64,000 nucleotides of DNA from AC-32 sp963746155 (GTDB lineage: Bacteria; Actinomycetota; Thermoleophilia; Gaiellales; Gaiellaceae): the NCBI GenBank assembly GCA_963746155.1, contig CAVVAB010000009.1, positions 372,001-436,000 of the forward strand. The letters are read 5' to 3'. Shown here in pieces: positions 43,600-53,183 of this stretch. Made by a program: the position numbers and the translations under genes. The notes under the pieces are model-generated. The model was given only the letters and a program-made list of their open reading frames with translations, was not told where the DNA came from and searched no databases. Positions within the stretch are counted from its first letter, which is position 1; each line of letters starts with the position of its first letter.

Positions 43600-44600
43600 G
43601 CCGAGTCCTGATCGCAGGCGTCGTCGCACTTCTGATCGCGATCCTGCTCGGCCCGACGTTCATCCGCTTCCTGCGGCGCCACGAGTTCGGCCAGCAGATC
43701 CGGGAGGAGGGCCCGCAGCACCACCTCGCCAAGCAGGGGACGCCGACGATGGGCGGCCTCCTGATCCTTCTCGGAGCGGCGATCGGCTTCCTCGCGCTCA
43801 CCACCTACACCGTGCCCGGGCTGGCGGTGCTCTTCGTCACGCTCGGCTGTGGCGCGATCGGGTTCACCGACGACTTCATCAAGCTGACGCACAAGCGCTC
43901 GCTCGGGCTCAACGGCCGCTGGAAGCTCCTCCTGCTCGGCCTGATCACGATCGGCGTCGGCATCGCGGCGCGCCACCAGCACCTGCCGACCGAGGTCTAC
44001 GTCCCCGCGGTCGGCGCCGTGCAGCTGTCCTGGGCCTGGTACGGCCTGCTCTTCCTGGTGATCGCGGGCGCCGCGAACGGCGTCAACCTGACGGACGGCC
44101 TCGACGGGCTCGCGGCCGGGACGAGCATCATCGCGCTCTTCACGTTCGCGGCGATGGCGGTGATCGCCTGGATCCGTTCGGGCAGGCCCGGCCACCGCTT
44201 CGACACGAAGCTCGACCTGGCGATCGTCGCCGCGGCGCTGATCGGGGCCGCGATCGGGTTCCTCTGGTACAACGCCTGGCCCGCCGAGGTGATCATGGGC
44301 GACACCGGCTCGATGGCGATCGGCGGCGCGCTCGCAGCCTTCGCGATCTTCACGCAGACGATCTTCCTGCTGCTCCTGGTCGGCGGCATCTTCGTGATCG
44401 AGGCGCTCTCGGTGATCATCCAGGTCTTCAGCTTCAAGTACTTCGGGAGACGTGTCTTCCTGATGGCCCCGATCCACCACCACTTCGAGATGAAGGCCTG
44501 GTCCGAGACGAAGATCATGGTCCGCTTCTGGATCGTGACCGGGATCCTGTGCGCGGTCGCGTTCGCGCTGTACTACCGCTACTTCACCGGGTTCCGCTGA
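43596..44600 (+). CDS. mraY: Phospho-MurNAc-pentapeptide transferase MraY
   Basis: 334 residues with about ten membrane helices, intact. Active-site signatures: GTPTMGGLLIL, FTDDFIKL (Asp-Asp), NLTDGLDGLAAG, GDTGSMAIGGALA and MAPIHHHFE. Makes lipid I at the membrane. TTG/GTG-type overlap with murF. Confidence 0.95.
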   Translation: MSRVLIAGVVALLIAILLGPTFIRFLRRHEFGQQIREEGPQHHLAKQGTPTMGGLLILLGAAIGFLALTTYTVPGLAVLFVTLGCGAIGFTDDFIKLTHKRSLGLNGRWKLLLLGLITIGVGIAARHQHLPTEVYVPAVGAVQLSWAWYGLLFLVIAGAANGVNLTDGLDGLAAGTSIIALFTFAAMAVIAWIRSGRPGHRFDTKLDLAIVAAALIGAAIGFLWYNAWPAEVIMGDTGSMAIGGALAAFAIFTQTIFLLLLVGGIFVIEALSVIIQVFSFKYFGRRVFLMAPIHHHFEMKAWSETKIMVRFWIVTGILCAVAFALYYRYFTGFR

Positions 44601-44617
44601 GCGATCTCCCGCAGCGG

Positions 44618-45755
44618 GTGCTCGTCCTCGGGCTGGCACGGTCAGGGCGGGCGGCGGTTACGGCGCTCGAACGGCGTGGGGTCGAGGTGCTTGACGGCCG
44701 ACCGTGAGCGCGGGAACGACGGGGAGCTCGAGCTCCTCGACGGCGCGGAGGTGCTCGTCAAGAGCCCCGGTGTCCCTCGCCAGGCACCGCTCGTCGAGGA
44801 GGCGGAGCGGCGGGGCGTGCCGATCTGGAGCGAGGTCGAGCTCGGCTACCGGCTCCTCGACAACCCGATCCTGGGCGTCACCGGGACGAACGGGAAGACG
44901 ACGACGTGCGAGCTCCTCGGCGCGATGATCGGCGCACCCGTGGCCGGGAACGTCGGCCGTGCGCTCACCGAGCTCGACGGCCAGGTCGAGCCGGGCGCAT
45001 GGATCGTCTGCGAGCTGTCGAGCTTCCAGCTCGAGGACGTGCACGAGCTTGCGTGCGAGATCGCGGTGCTGCTGAACCTCGAGCCGGACCACCTCGACCG
45101 GCACGGCTCGTTCGAGGCCTACCGCGACGCGAAGCTCCGCATCTTCGAGCGCGCCAAGACGAAGATCGTCCCGCGCGGCTTGGGCCTCGACGGGATCGAG
45201 TTCTCGGCGGATGACCTGTTGCCGGCCGAGCCGCTCATCCGCGGTGCCCACAACCGCGAGAACGCCGCCGCCGCGACCGCCGCGGCCCGAGCAGCGGGCG
45301 TCTCCGACGAGCAGATCGCCGAGGCGCTGCGCACCTTCCCCGGGGTCCCGCACCGGCTCGAGCCCGTGCGCGAGCTGAACGGCGTCACCTACGTCAACGA
45401 CTCGAAGGCGACCAACGTCGCCGCCGCGCTCCGCGCGCTCGCCGCCTACGAGAACGAGCCCGTGCACCTGATCGTCGGCGGCTCGCGCAAGGGCGAGGAC
45501 TTCGCGCCGCTCGCCGCCGCGCTCGGCCCGAACGTGAAGAGCGTGCACGCGATCGGCGAGACCGCGGACGAGCTCGCCGCCGTCATCCCGCAGGCCCGGC
45601 GCGACGGCGACCTCGCAACCGCGCTCGACGCGATCGAGGCCGAGCGGGGCGACGTGGTCCTGCTCTCGCCCGCCTGCGCGAGCTACGACCAGTTCCGCGA
45701 CTTCGAGGAGCGGGGCGAGGAGTTCAGGAGGCTGGTGCAGAACCTGTCCGGGTGA
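44618..45755 (+). CDS. murD: UDP-MurNAc-Ala--D-Glu ligase MurD (one frameshift)
   Basis: From GTG 44618: VLVLGLARSGRAAVTALERRGVEV, a frame break near 44697, then LLDGAEVLVKSPGVPRQAPLVEEA, P-loop GVTGTNGKTTTCELL, NLEPDHLDRHGS, NDSKATNVAAALRAL and LLSPACASYDQFRDFEERG. About 380 residues versus ~440 in most bacteria, with the central domain shortened around RAKTKIVPRGLGLDG. An upstream in-frame CTG at 44597, overlapping the mraY stop, may be the original start. Confidence 0.9.
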
Positions 45756-46852
45756 AGCGCGGACAGCTCGAAGCGAGCGTTCTGACCCTGATCACCTGCG
45801 GCCTGGTCGCCTTCGGCCTGGTGATGGTCTACAGCGCTACGTCGGCCTCGGCGGCGCTGGCGAACGGCGACCCCGCCTACTACCTCAAGCGCCAGGCCGG
45901 CTACGCGCTGCTCGGGCTCGTGCTGATGCTCGCAGCTTCGCGGACGGACTACCGGATCCTGCGCAAGCTCGCGCCGGTCCTGATCGTGTCGAGCATCGCG
46001 CTGCTGCTGGCGGTGCTCGTTGTCGGCCAGGCGGTGAACGGCGCCCGCCGCTGGATCACCTTCGGCCCGGCCGTCTTCCAGCCGTCCGAGCTGGCGAAGC
46101 TGGCGCTCGCGGTCTGGGCGGCCGCGTACCTGACGCGCCGAAGGCCGCCGCAGAACCTGCGCGAGCTCTGGCGCCCGGTGGGCCTGCTCGCGGGAATCGT
46201 CTCGGTGCTCCTGCTCGCCGAGCCCGACCTCGGCACCGCGATCACGATTCTCGTGATGCTCGCGGCGATGCTGCTCGTCGCCGGGACGCCGGTGCGGACG
46301 GTCGGCGCGGGGGTCGCCATCGCAGCCACCCTGAGCATGGTCGTGATCTGGTTCGAGCCGTATCGCCGCGCGCGCCTGTTCAGCTTCCTCAACCCGTGGA
46401 ACGACGCGCAGGGCGCCGGCTACCAGACCGTGCAGGCGATGATCGGCCTCGGCTCGGGCGGGATCTTCGGGCGAGGCCTCGGCCAGAGCATCGAGAAGGC
46501 GAACTTCCTCCCCGAGGCGCACACGGACATGATCTTCGCGATCATCGGCGAGGAGCTCGGGCTCGTCGGCGCGACCGCGGTGATCGTCGCCTACGGGGCG
46601 TTCGCCTACTTCGGCCTTCGCATCGCGCTCGGATGCCGCGACCCGTTCGGGAAGCGCCTCGCGGCCGGGCTGACGGTGCTCGTCTGCGGCCAGGCGGCGA
46701 TCAATCTCGCGGCCGTGCTCGGGCTCGCGCCGCTGACCGGAATTCCGCTCCCGTTCGTCTCCTACGGCGGGTCGAGCCTCGTGGTGGCGCTCGTCTCCGT
46801 GGGCATCCTCCTTAACATCGCAGGCGAATGTCGGAGTCGCCAGCGTGTCTGA
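45752..46852 (+). CDS. ftsW: SEDS-family division glycosyltransferase FtsW
   Basis: 366 residues, intact, ten or so membrane helices. Family segments: GLVMVYSATSASA, GARRWITFGPAVFQPSELAKLAL, EPDLGTAITILV, PEAHTDMIFAIIGEELGLVGA (with the catalytic-region Glu/Asp) and GIPLPFVSYGGSSL. Polymerises septal peptidoglycan together with FtsI. GTG start overlaps murD. Confidence 0.93.
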   Translation: MKRGQLEASVLTLITCGLVAFGLVMVYSATSASAALANGDPAYYLKRQAGYALLGLVLMLAASRTDYRILRKLAPVLIVSSIALLLAVLVVGQAVNGARRWITFGPAVFQPSELAKLALAVWAAAYLTRRRPPQNLRELWRPVGLLAGIVSVLLLAEPDLGTAITILVMLAAMLLVAGTPVRTVGAGVAIAATLSMVVIWFEPYRRARLFSFLNPWNDAQGAGYQTVQAMIGLGSGGIFGRGLGQSIEKANFLPEAHTDMIFAIIGEELGLVGATAVIVAYGAFAYFGLRIALGCRDPFGKRLAAGLTVLVCGQAAINLAAVLGLAPLTGIPLPFVSYGGSSLVVALVSVGILLNIAGECRSRQRV

Positions 46853-47892
46853 TCGCAGCCGGGGGGACAGCCGGCCACGTGCTGCCCGCCCTCGCAGTCG
46901 CCGAAGCGCTCCGCGCGCGCGGAGCACGGGTGACGTTCGCCGGGTCGCCGGGGCGCGCCGAGGCTCGGCTCGTTCCTGAGGCCGGCTACGAGCTCGACAC
47001 GTTCCGCGTGAGCGGACTCCCGCGTCAGCCGGGGCTTGCCCAGGCGCGCGCTGCCCTACAGGCCGTCGGCTCGCCTGCCGCGTGCGATCGGATCCTCGCG
47101 CGGCGGAAGCCGGACGTCGTGCTCGGAGGCGGCGGGTATGTCGGCGGCCCGATGGTGCTCGCGGCCGCGCGGCGCCGGATCCCGTGCGCGCTGATGGAGG
47201 CGGACGCGCACCTCGGGCTCGCGAACCGGCTCGCGGCGCCGTTCGCCAAGCGCGTGTTCCTCGCGTTCCCGATCTCGGGACGGACCGGGTCGAAGTACCG
47301 CGTGACCGGCCGCCCGATCCCTTCGCGCTCGCGACCGGTACCGCGCGACTGGGCGCGGGCGGAGCTCGAGCTTCCGGCCGACGGGCCGCTGCTGCTCGTC
47401 GCGGGCGGAAGCCAGGGCGCCCGCGCGCTGAACGAGCTCGTCGTCGAGAGCTTCGGCGCGTCAGGGCCTGCTGTCCTCCACCTTTGCGGCGAGACGCAGC
47501 TCGAGGGGCTGCAGGGCCGCGTGTCGCGACCCGACTACAAGCTGCTGCCGTTTCTCGACGACTACGGGCTCGCGCTGGGCGCCGCCGACCTCGTCCTCGC
47601 GCGCTCGGGCGGAGGGGTCTGGGAGCTCGCCGCGGCCGGGAAGCCCGCGATCCTCGTCCCGTACCCGTTTGCGACCGCCGACCACCAGACCAGGAACGCG
47701 CGCTACTTCCAGGACGCGGGCGGGGCGATCCTCGTCCCCGAGACCGACCTCGGCCGCGTGCCCGAGATCGTGCGCTCGCTGCTCGACGACCCGCGCCGTC
47801 TGACGGAGATGGGCGAGGCGATGCTGCGGGTCGCGCACCCGGACGCGGCCGACGAGATCGCGGAGGAGCTGATCGCGCTTGCTCGAGGGTAG
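46828..47892 (+). CDS. murG: Undecaprenyl-PP-MurNAc-pentapeptide GlcNAc transferase MurG
   Basis: 354 residues, intact. GGTAGHVLPALAVAEALRARG (donor-loop region), GGGGYVGGPMVLAA, LLVAGGSQGARALNELV, and the UDP-GlcNAc site ARSGGGVWELAAAGKPAILVPYPFATADHQTRNA. Makes lipid II. Overlaps ftsW by 25 bp and murC by 14 bp. Confidence 0.95.
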   Translation: MSESPACLIAAGGTAGHVLPALAVAEALRARGARVTFAGSPGRAEARLVPEAGYELDTFRVSGLPRQPGLAQARAALQAVGSPAACDRILARRKPDVVLGGGGYVGGPMVLAAARRRIPCALMEADAHLGLANRLAAPFAKRVFLAFPISGRTGSKYRVTGRPIPSRSRPVPRDWARAELELPADGPLLLVAGGSQGARALNELVVESFGASGPAVLHLCGETQLEGLQGRVSRPDYKLLPFLDDYGLALGAADLVLARSGGGVWELAAAGKPAILVPYPFATADHQTRNARYFQDAGGAILVPETDLGRVPEIVRSLLDDPRRLTEMGEAMLRVAHPDAADEIAEELIALARG

Positions 47893-49086
47893 GCGCTTCT
47901 GGTTCGTCGGGATCGGCGGCGCAGGGATGAGCGCGCTCGCGCTCGTCGCGCGCGAGTGGGGGGCGGAGGTCGGCGGCTCGGACCGCGCGCGCTCCTCGTA
48001 CGTCGAGCGGCTCGAGGCGGCCGGCGTTCCCGTAGTGATCGGCCACGACGCCGCCAACGTCCCCGACGGGCGCCGAGGTGATCGTCTCGAGCGCGATCGC
48101 ACCGGACAACCCGGAGATCGCGGGCCGCGACGTCGAGGAGGCGAGGCGAGCTGCTCGCCGAGTTCGTCGCGCTCCGGCCGTCGATCGTCGTCGCCGGCGC
48201 ACACGGCAAGACGACGACCGCGGCGATGATCGCGTTCTGTCTCGACCGCCTCGGGCTCGACCCGTCGTTCCTGATCGGGGGCGAGGTGCCGCAGCTCGGC
48301 GGCAACGCACGTGCGGGCGGCGGCTGGCTCGTCGCCGAGGGGGACGAGTCGGATCGCTCCCTCGAGCTCCTGCGCCCGCAGATCGCCGTGGTCACGAACG
48401 TCGAGCTCGACCACCACGCGACGTTCACCTCCGAGGAGGAGGTCCGCGAGCTCTTCGACCGGTGGCTCGCCGAGGCTCCTTCTCAGGTTCGCGGCGAGGA
48501 GATCGAGCCGGTTTCCTTCGAGCTCGGCATCCCCGGAGAGCACAACCGGCGCAACGCGGCGACGGCCCTCGCCACGCTCGAGCTGGCAGGCGTGCCGCGC
48601 GCCGACGCCGAGCGTGTGCTCCCCGAGTTCCGGGGCGTCGGCCGGAGGCTCGAGCGGCGCGGGGAGGCGGCCGGGGTCGAGGTGTTCGACGACTACGGCC
48701 ATCACCCGAGCGAGATCGCCGCCACGCTCGCGGCCGCGCGGTCGGCGGTCAACGGCGGCCGGGTGCTCGTCGTCTTCCAGCCCCACCTCTACTCGCGCAC
48801 GCGCCACCTGGCAGGTGAGCTCGCAGGAGCTCTGGCCGCGGCAGACGCAGTCGCCGTCACGGACATCTACGCCGCGCGCGAGGACCCGGTCGCCGGCGTG
48901 AGCGGCAAGCTCGTCGTCGATGCGCTCGCCGCGCAGCGGCCCGGGATGCCCGTCGCGTGGACGCCGTCGCTGGAGGATGCCGTGCGCTTCCTCTCGCGCC
49001 GCGCGCGCCCGGGCGACCTCGTCCTCACGATCGGCGCCGGCGACGTCGAGCGCGCGGGGCCGCTGATCCTCGAAGAGCTCTCGTGA
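47879..49086 (+). CDS. murC: UDP-MurNAc--L-alanine ligase MurC (two frameshifts)
   Basis: TTG start 47879 gives LLEGRRFWFVGIGGAGMSALALVARE; breaks near 48075 and 48145 separate IVSSAIAPDNPEIAG and LLAEFVALRPSIVVAGAHGKTTTAAMI (P-loop). Then TNVELDHHATFTS, GEHNRRNAATALATL, VFDDYGHHPSEIAATL and FQPHLYSRT. About 400 residues, against ~460 for the family; the segment between ELFDRWLAEAP and LGIPGEHN is about 50-60 residues shorter than usual. Stop overlaps murB. Confidence 0.9.
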
Positions 49087-49961
49087 AGATCGAGGAGGGA
49101 GTCGAGCTCTCTCGTCACACCACCGTCGGTACCGGCGGGCCGGCGGCTGCGTTCGCAAGGCCCGAGACGCTGGACGAGCTCGGGCAGGCGCTGGCGTGGG
49201 CCCGGGAGCGGGAGCTGCCGGTCGCGACGGTCGGGCTCGGCTCGAACCTGCTCGTCGCCGACGAGGGCTTCGACGGTCTCGTGCTGCGGCTTGCCGGCGA
49301 GCTGGCCAGCGCCGAGATCCGAGGCGAGCTCCTCGTCGCAGGCGGCGGCGCGGCCAACGCGGTCTGCCTCCACCGGGCGCGGGACGCAGAGCTCGGTGGG
49401 TTCGAGTTCGCGTGCGCGATCCCGGGCACCGTCGGCGGAGGCGTCTGGATGAACGCGGGCGCGTACGGGAGCGACTGGGCCGCGATCCTCGAGCGGGCGC
49501 TCGTGGTGAACGGCGACGGGCCGCGCTGGCTGGCGCCATCCGAGCTCGGGCTCACGTACCGGCACTCGGAGCTCCACCACGACCAGGTCGTCGCGCGCGC
49601 CGAGTTCCGGCTCGCGCCGAAGCCGCTGGACGACATCAAGGCCACCGTGGCCGAGCTTCAGGCCCTGCGCAAGGCCGCGCAGCCGACCAACAAGCGCACG
49701 TTCGGCAGCGTCTTCAAGAACCCCGACCACGAGCTGAGCGCCGGTCGGATGCTCGAGGCGTGCGGCCTCAAGGGCCACCGGATCGGCGGTGCGCAGATCT
49801 CCCCGCAGCACGCGAACTTCATCGAGAACGCCGACGGCGCCCGCACGGCGGATGCGATCGCGCTGATGGCCGAGGCGCGCCGCCGCGCGCGCGAGCAGTT
49901 CGGCGTCGACCTCGAGCACGAGGTCGAGTTCCTCGGCCCGATTGAGCTCCCGCCGATCTAG
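49083..49961 (+). CDS. murB: UDP-N-acetylenolpyruvoylglucosamine reductase MurB
   Basis: 292 residues, intact, GTG start. FAD-binding segments HTTVGTGGPAAAFARPET and VGLGSNLLVADEGFDGLVL, CAIPGTVGGGVWMNAGAYGSDW, and C-terminal GSVFKNPDHELSAGRMLEACGLKG with HANFIENADGA. The serine near FGSVFKNP corresponds to the proton donor of the type II/B. subtilis-like enzyme. Confidence 0.93.
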   Translation: MKIEEGVELSRHTTVGTGGPAAAFARPETLDELGQALAWARERELPVATVGLGSNLLVADEGFDGLVLRLAGELASAEIRGELLVAGGGAANAVCLHRARDAELGGFEFACAIPGTVGGGVWMNAGAYGSDWAAILERALVVNGDGPRWLAPSELGLTYRHSELHHDQVVARAEFRLAPKPLDDIKATVAELQALRKAAQPTNKRTFGSVFKNPDHELSAGRMLEACGLKGHRIGGAQISPQHANFIENADGARTADAIALMAEARRRAREQFGVDLEHEVEFLGPIELPPI

Positions 49962-49986
49962 GTCGGCGTCGCAAGCGATCGCCTCA
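49962..49986. repeat. GGTCGGCGTCGCAAGCGA box between murB and ftsQ
   Basis: Directly after the murB stop is GGTCGGCGTCGCAAGCGATC then GCCTCA, a member of the same box family as at 10026, 17104 and 40815. It can fold as GGCG-t-CGC-aa-GCG-at-CGCC. Confidence 0.55.
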
Positions 49987-50043
49987 TGGAAGGACGAGCG
50001 CGCGGTCGGCAGGAGCAGGGCGGGGTGTGGCGAACTGCGGGCC

Positions 50044-50862
50044 GTGGCCGAGCAGCGGTCCCAGCAGCGTGCGCGAACGAGCGCCGCGGTCATTCCGCTC
50101 GCCGGGCGGAGCGACCGCGCGGCGATTCTTCGCCTGCTGCCGTCGGGCCGGTCGCTCCTGATCGGCTTCGCGATCGTGGCCGGCGCGGCGGGCCTCTACG
50201 CGCTCGCGCGGGGGACGCCGATGTTCTCCGTGCAACGGGTCGAGGTCGAGGGCGCTCCGCCTTCCGTGGCCGCTCACGTGCGAAAGGCCCTCGCCCCTCT
50301 CGAAGGAACCAGCCTGCTCGCGCTGCACGGAAGTTCGATCGAGCAGAGGCTCCTGCCGCTGACCGACGTCGCCTCCGTGAGCTACGACCGCGACTTCCCG
50401 CACACGCTCCGCGTGCTGGTGCGACCGGAGGAACCCGCTGCGATCGTGCGGCGCGGAGCCGACGCGTGGCTCGTCTCGACGAGCGCCGAGGTCATCTCCA
50501 CGGTGCCGGCCGGGAAGCGGCGCGCGTTCCCCGCGGTCTGGCTGACGCGGTCGGGCGACCCGGAGGTCGGAACCACGATCACCGACCACTACGGCCTCCG
50601 CGCGGTGCGGGCGCTCGCGCTGGCCCGCCGCGTGCACTTCGACCGGCGCATCAACATCGTCCGCGCCCACGACCACGACCTGACGTTCCTGCTCGCATCC
50701 GGAATCGAGCTTCGCCTCGGCGATCTGCGGGCCATCCGCCTCAAGCTCGCGGTCGCCGAGCAGATCCTCCCGAAGCTGCGCGGAACGGGCGGTTACGCCT
50801 ATCTGGACGTGAGCGTTCCCGGTCGCCCGGTGGCTGGATCAAACTCTCAACCCGTAGGCTGA
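50044..50862 (+). CDS. ftsQ: Cell-division protein FtsQ (DivIB)
   Basis: 272 residues from GTG 50044 (VAEQRSQQRARTSAAVIPLAG). A basic cytoplasmic tail, one helix (SLLIGFAIVAGAAGLYALA), a POTRA domain (FSVQRVEVEGAPPSVAAHVRKAL; GTSLLALHGSSIEQRL; ASVSYDRDFPHTLRVLVRPE) and the FtsQ/DivIB C-terminal part (LRLGDLRAIRLKLAVAEQILPKL). Start is not certain: the frame stays open to 49942. Confidence 0.82.
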   Translation: MAEQRSQQRARTSAAVIPLAGRSDRAAILRLLPSGRSLLIGFAIVAGAAGLYALARGTPMFSVQRVEVEGAPPSVAAHVRKALAPLEGTSLLALHGSSIEQRLLPLTDVASVSYDRDFPHTLRVLVRPEEPAAIVRRGADAWLVSTSAEVISTVPAGKRRAFPAVWLTRSGDPEVGTTITDHYGLRAVRALALARRVHFDRRINIVRAHDHDLTFLLASGIELRLGDLRAIRLKLAVAEQILPKLRGTGGYAYLDVSVPGRPVAGSNSQPVG

Positions 50863-50890
50863 GCTTTAGGGTTTACGCGTTCACACGGCG

Positions 50891-50919
50891 TTGACAGGCG
50901 CTTCGGCGAGGCGTACCCT
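50891..50919 (+). promoter_or_regulatory. Consensus sigma-A promoter for ftsZ
   Basis: TTGACA (50891-50896), exactly 17 bp, then TACCCT (50914-50919). This is the best -35/-10 pair I found on the plus strand and would give an ftsZ leader of about 50 bases. Confidence 0.7.
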
Positions 50920-50977
50920 CCCGGACTTGTAAGACGCACGTTCGAGTAGAGCTTCAGGTCGAGGTGAGTTGAGGGAT

Positions 50978-52063
50978 ATGAGGGACGAGAGAGGGAACTA
51001 CCTGGCGTTGATCAAGGTCGTCGGAGTCGGCGGGGCTGGATCGAACGCCGTCAACCGCATGGTCGACGCCGGGCTGTCCGGGGTCGAGTTCATCGCGATC
51101 AACACCGACGCGCAGGCGTTGCTGATGTGCGACGCCGACGTGAAGATGCCGATCGGGTCAGATGTGACGCGGGGTCTCGGCGCAGGCGCCGATCCTTCCA
51201 TCGGGCAGGCCGCGGGCGAGGAGAGCCGCGACGAGCTGAAGGAGGCGCTCAAGGGCGCGGACATGATCTTCGTGACCGCGGGCGAGGGCGGCGGCACGGG
51301 CACAGGCGCAGCGCCGATTGTGGCGCGGCTTGCCAAGGAGCTCGGGGCGCTCTGCGTCGGCGTCGTCACACGGCCGTTCTCGTTCGAGGGGCGCCGTCGC
51401 GGAGATGTCGCGGCAGCGGGCCTCGAGGAGCTGCGGGACCACGTCGACACGCTGATCGTGATCGAGAACGACCGCCTGCTTCAGGTCGTCGAGAAGCGGA
51501 CGTCGATCGTCGACGCCTTCAAGATGGCGGACGACGTCCTTCGCCAGGGAGTCCAGGGGATCACCGACCTGATCACGATCCCCGGCCTCGTCAACCTCGA
51601 CTTCGCCGACGTCCGCACGATCATGACCGAGGCCGGATCCGCGCTCATGGGAATCGGGTCGGCCTCGGGTGAGGGCCGCGCCACGGTTGCCGCGCGGCAG
51701 GCCGTTTCTTCCCCGTTGCTCGAATCGTCCATCGAAGGCGCGACCGGGATCCTGCTCAACGTCACGGGAGGCCCGGACATCGGGCTGTTCGAGGTCAACG
51801 AGGCGGCGGAGGTCGTCACGTCGGCCGCCGACCAGAACGCGAACGTCATTTTCGGCGCGGTCATCGACGAGGCCATCGGCGACGAGGTGCGGGTCACCGT
51901 GATCGCGACCGGCTTCGGGGCCGTCAGGCACCGGCGCAAGCGCCGCGCCGAGGAGCCCGCCGAGGCGCTGAACGGCGCCGAGAGCCCGCGCGAGGTGCCG
52001 GCCGAGCGTTTCGAGGTTCCGGACGACGTTCTCGAAGTGCCTTCGTTCCTGCGCGACAACTGA
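50978..52063 (+). CDS. ftsZ: Cell-division GTPase FtsZ
   Basis: 361 residues, intact. KVVGVGGAGSNAVNRM, the tubulin signature GEGGGTGTGAAPIVA, the T7-loop region LITIPGLVNLDFADVRTIM, and the conserved C-terminal peptide VPSFLRDN that binds membrane tethers. A TTG at 50969 is an alternative start, but ATG 50978 has AGGTGA ten bases upstream. No ftsA or sepF is adjacent, so the tether must be encoded elsewhere. Confidence 0.96.
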   Translation: MRDERGNYLALIKVVGVGGAGSNAVNRMVDAGLSGVEFIAINTDAQALLMCDADVKMPIGSDVTRGLGAGADPSIGQAAGEESRDELKEALKGADMIFVTAGEGGGTGTGAAPIVARLAKELGALCVGVVTRPFSFEGRRRGDVAAAGLEELRDHVDTLIVIENDRLLQVVEKRTSIVDAFKMADDVLRQGVQGITDLITIPGLVNLDFADVRTIMTEAGSALMGIGSASGEGRATVAARQAVSSPLLESSIEGATGILLNVTGGPDIGLFEVNEAAEVVTSAADQNANVIFGAVIDEAIGDEVRVTVIATGFGAVRHRRKRRAEEPAEALNGAESPREVPAERFEVPDDVLEVPSFLRDN

Positions 52064-52112
52064 CGGCTGACCAGAGCCGGCGGCGAGCGCGGCTCCTTTA
52101 GCATCAGCGGCG

Positions 52113-53183
52113 ATGCAGACGCTGCTCCGGACGCCGCTCTACGACCGGCACGTCGCGCTCGGCGCTCGGCTCGTGCCGTTCGCCGGCTGGGAGATGCCGG
52201 TGCAGTACGAGGGCGTCATCCCGGAGCACCTCGCGGTACGGAACGACTGCGGCGTCTTCGACGTCTCGCACATGGGCGAGCTCGAGGTCGATGGCTCGCA
52301 TGCGCGGGAGTTCCTGCAAGCGGCGCTCTCGAACGACGTCGAGCGGATCGGTCCCGGGAGGGCGCAGTACACGCTGTTGACGAACGAGCACGGCGGGATC
52401 GTCGACGACCTGATCGTCTACGAGCGCGGGCCCAATCGCTTCCTCCTGATCGTGAACGCGGCGAACCGCGAGGCCGATCTCGCGTGGCTCCAGGAGCGCG
52501 AGCTCGCCGGGGCGGACGTGCGCGACGTCTCCGACGACTACGCGCTGCTCGCCGTGCAAGGGCCGCGATCCCTGGAGCGGCTCGGGCTCGCGGAGGCGCC
52601 GGCGTTCACCTTCGAGGATGGAGAGATCGACGGCGTGGCGTGCGTCGTCAATCGGACCGGGTACACGGGCGAGCTCGGTGTCGAGCTGCTCGTCCCGGCC
52701 GAGCACGGCGCTGAGCTCTGGGACCGGGTCATCGCCCGCGGCGCCGTTCCCTGCGGCCTCGGCGCCCGTGACACGCTGCGGCTCGAAGTCTGCTACCCGC
52801 TGCACGGGAACGACATCGGTCCGGACACCGACGCGATCTCGGCCGGCCTCGGCTGGGTCTGCGCGCTCGACAAGGAGTTCACCGGCTCGGACGAGCTGAG
52901 CCGGGTCAAGGAGGAGGGGCCGGAGCGGCGCCTCGCGGCGTTCGTGATGACCGATCCGGGGATCCCGCGCCAGGGGATGCCGATCCTCGACGGCGAGGAG
53001 CCCATCGGGACGGTCACCTCGGGCTCGCACTCGCCGATGCTCGAGCGCGGAATCGGGATGGGATACGTTCCCGCCTCGCGCGCGCAGCCCGGCACCGAGC
53101 TGACGGTGGACGTGCGAGGGCGGCCCCGGCGGGCCGGGGTCGTGAAGAAGCCGATCTACTCACGGGAGGAGCGGAATGGCTGA
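52113..53183 (+). CDS. gcvT: Aminomethyltransferase GcvT (glycine cleavage T protein)
   Basis: 356 residues, intact. RTPLYDRHVALGARLVPFAGWEMPVQY, VFDVSHMGELEV, NRTGYTGELGVELLVP (folate region) and GLGARDTLRLEVCYPLHGNDI. Transfers the methylene group to tetrahydrofolate. First gene of a five-gene coupled operon. Confidence 0.95.
   Translation: MQTLLRTPLYDRHVALGARLVPFAGWEMPVQYEGVIPEHLAVRNDCGVFDVSHMGELEVDGSHAREFLQAALSNDVERIGPGRAQYTLLTNEHGGIVDDLIVYERGPNRFLLIVNAANREADLAWLQERELAGADVRDVSDDYALLAVQGPRSLERLGLAEAPAFTFEDGEIDGVACVVNRTGYTGELGVELLVPAEHGAELWDRVIARGAVPCGLGARDTLRLEVCYPLHGNDIGPDTDAISAGLGWVCALDKEFTGSDELSRVKEEGPERRLAAFVMTDPGIPRQGMPILDGEEPIGTVTSGSHSPMLERGIGMGYVPASRAQPGTELTVDVRGRPRRAGVVKKPIYSREERNG

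Noticed and set aside
45683..48310. An 875-codon open frame on the minus strand opposite ftsW and murG
   Set aside because: Low-complexity Arg/Pro/Ser-rich product and full overlap with certain genes; an artefact of scarce stop codons at high GC.
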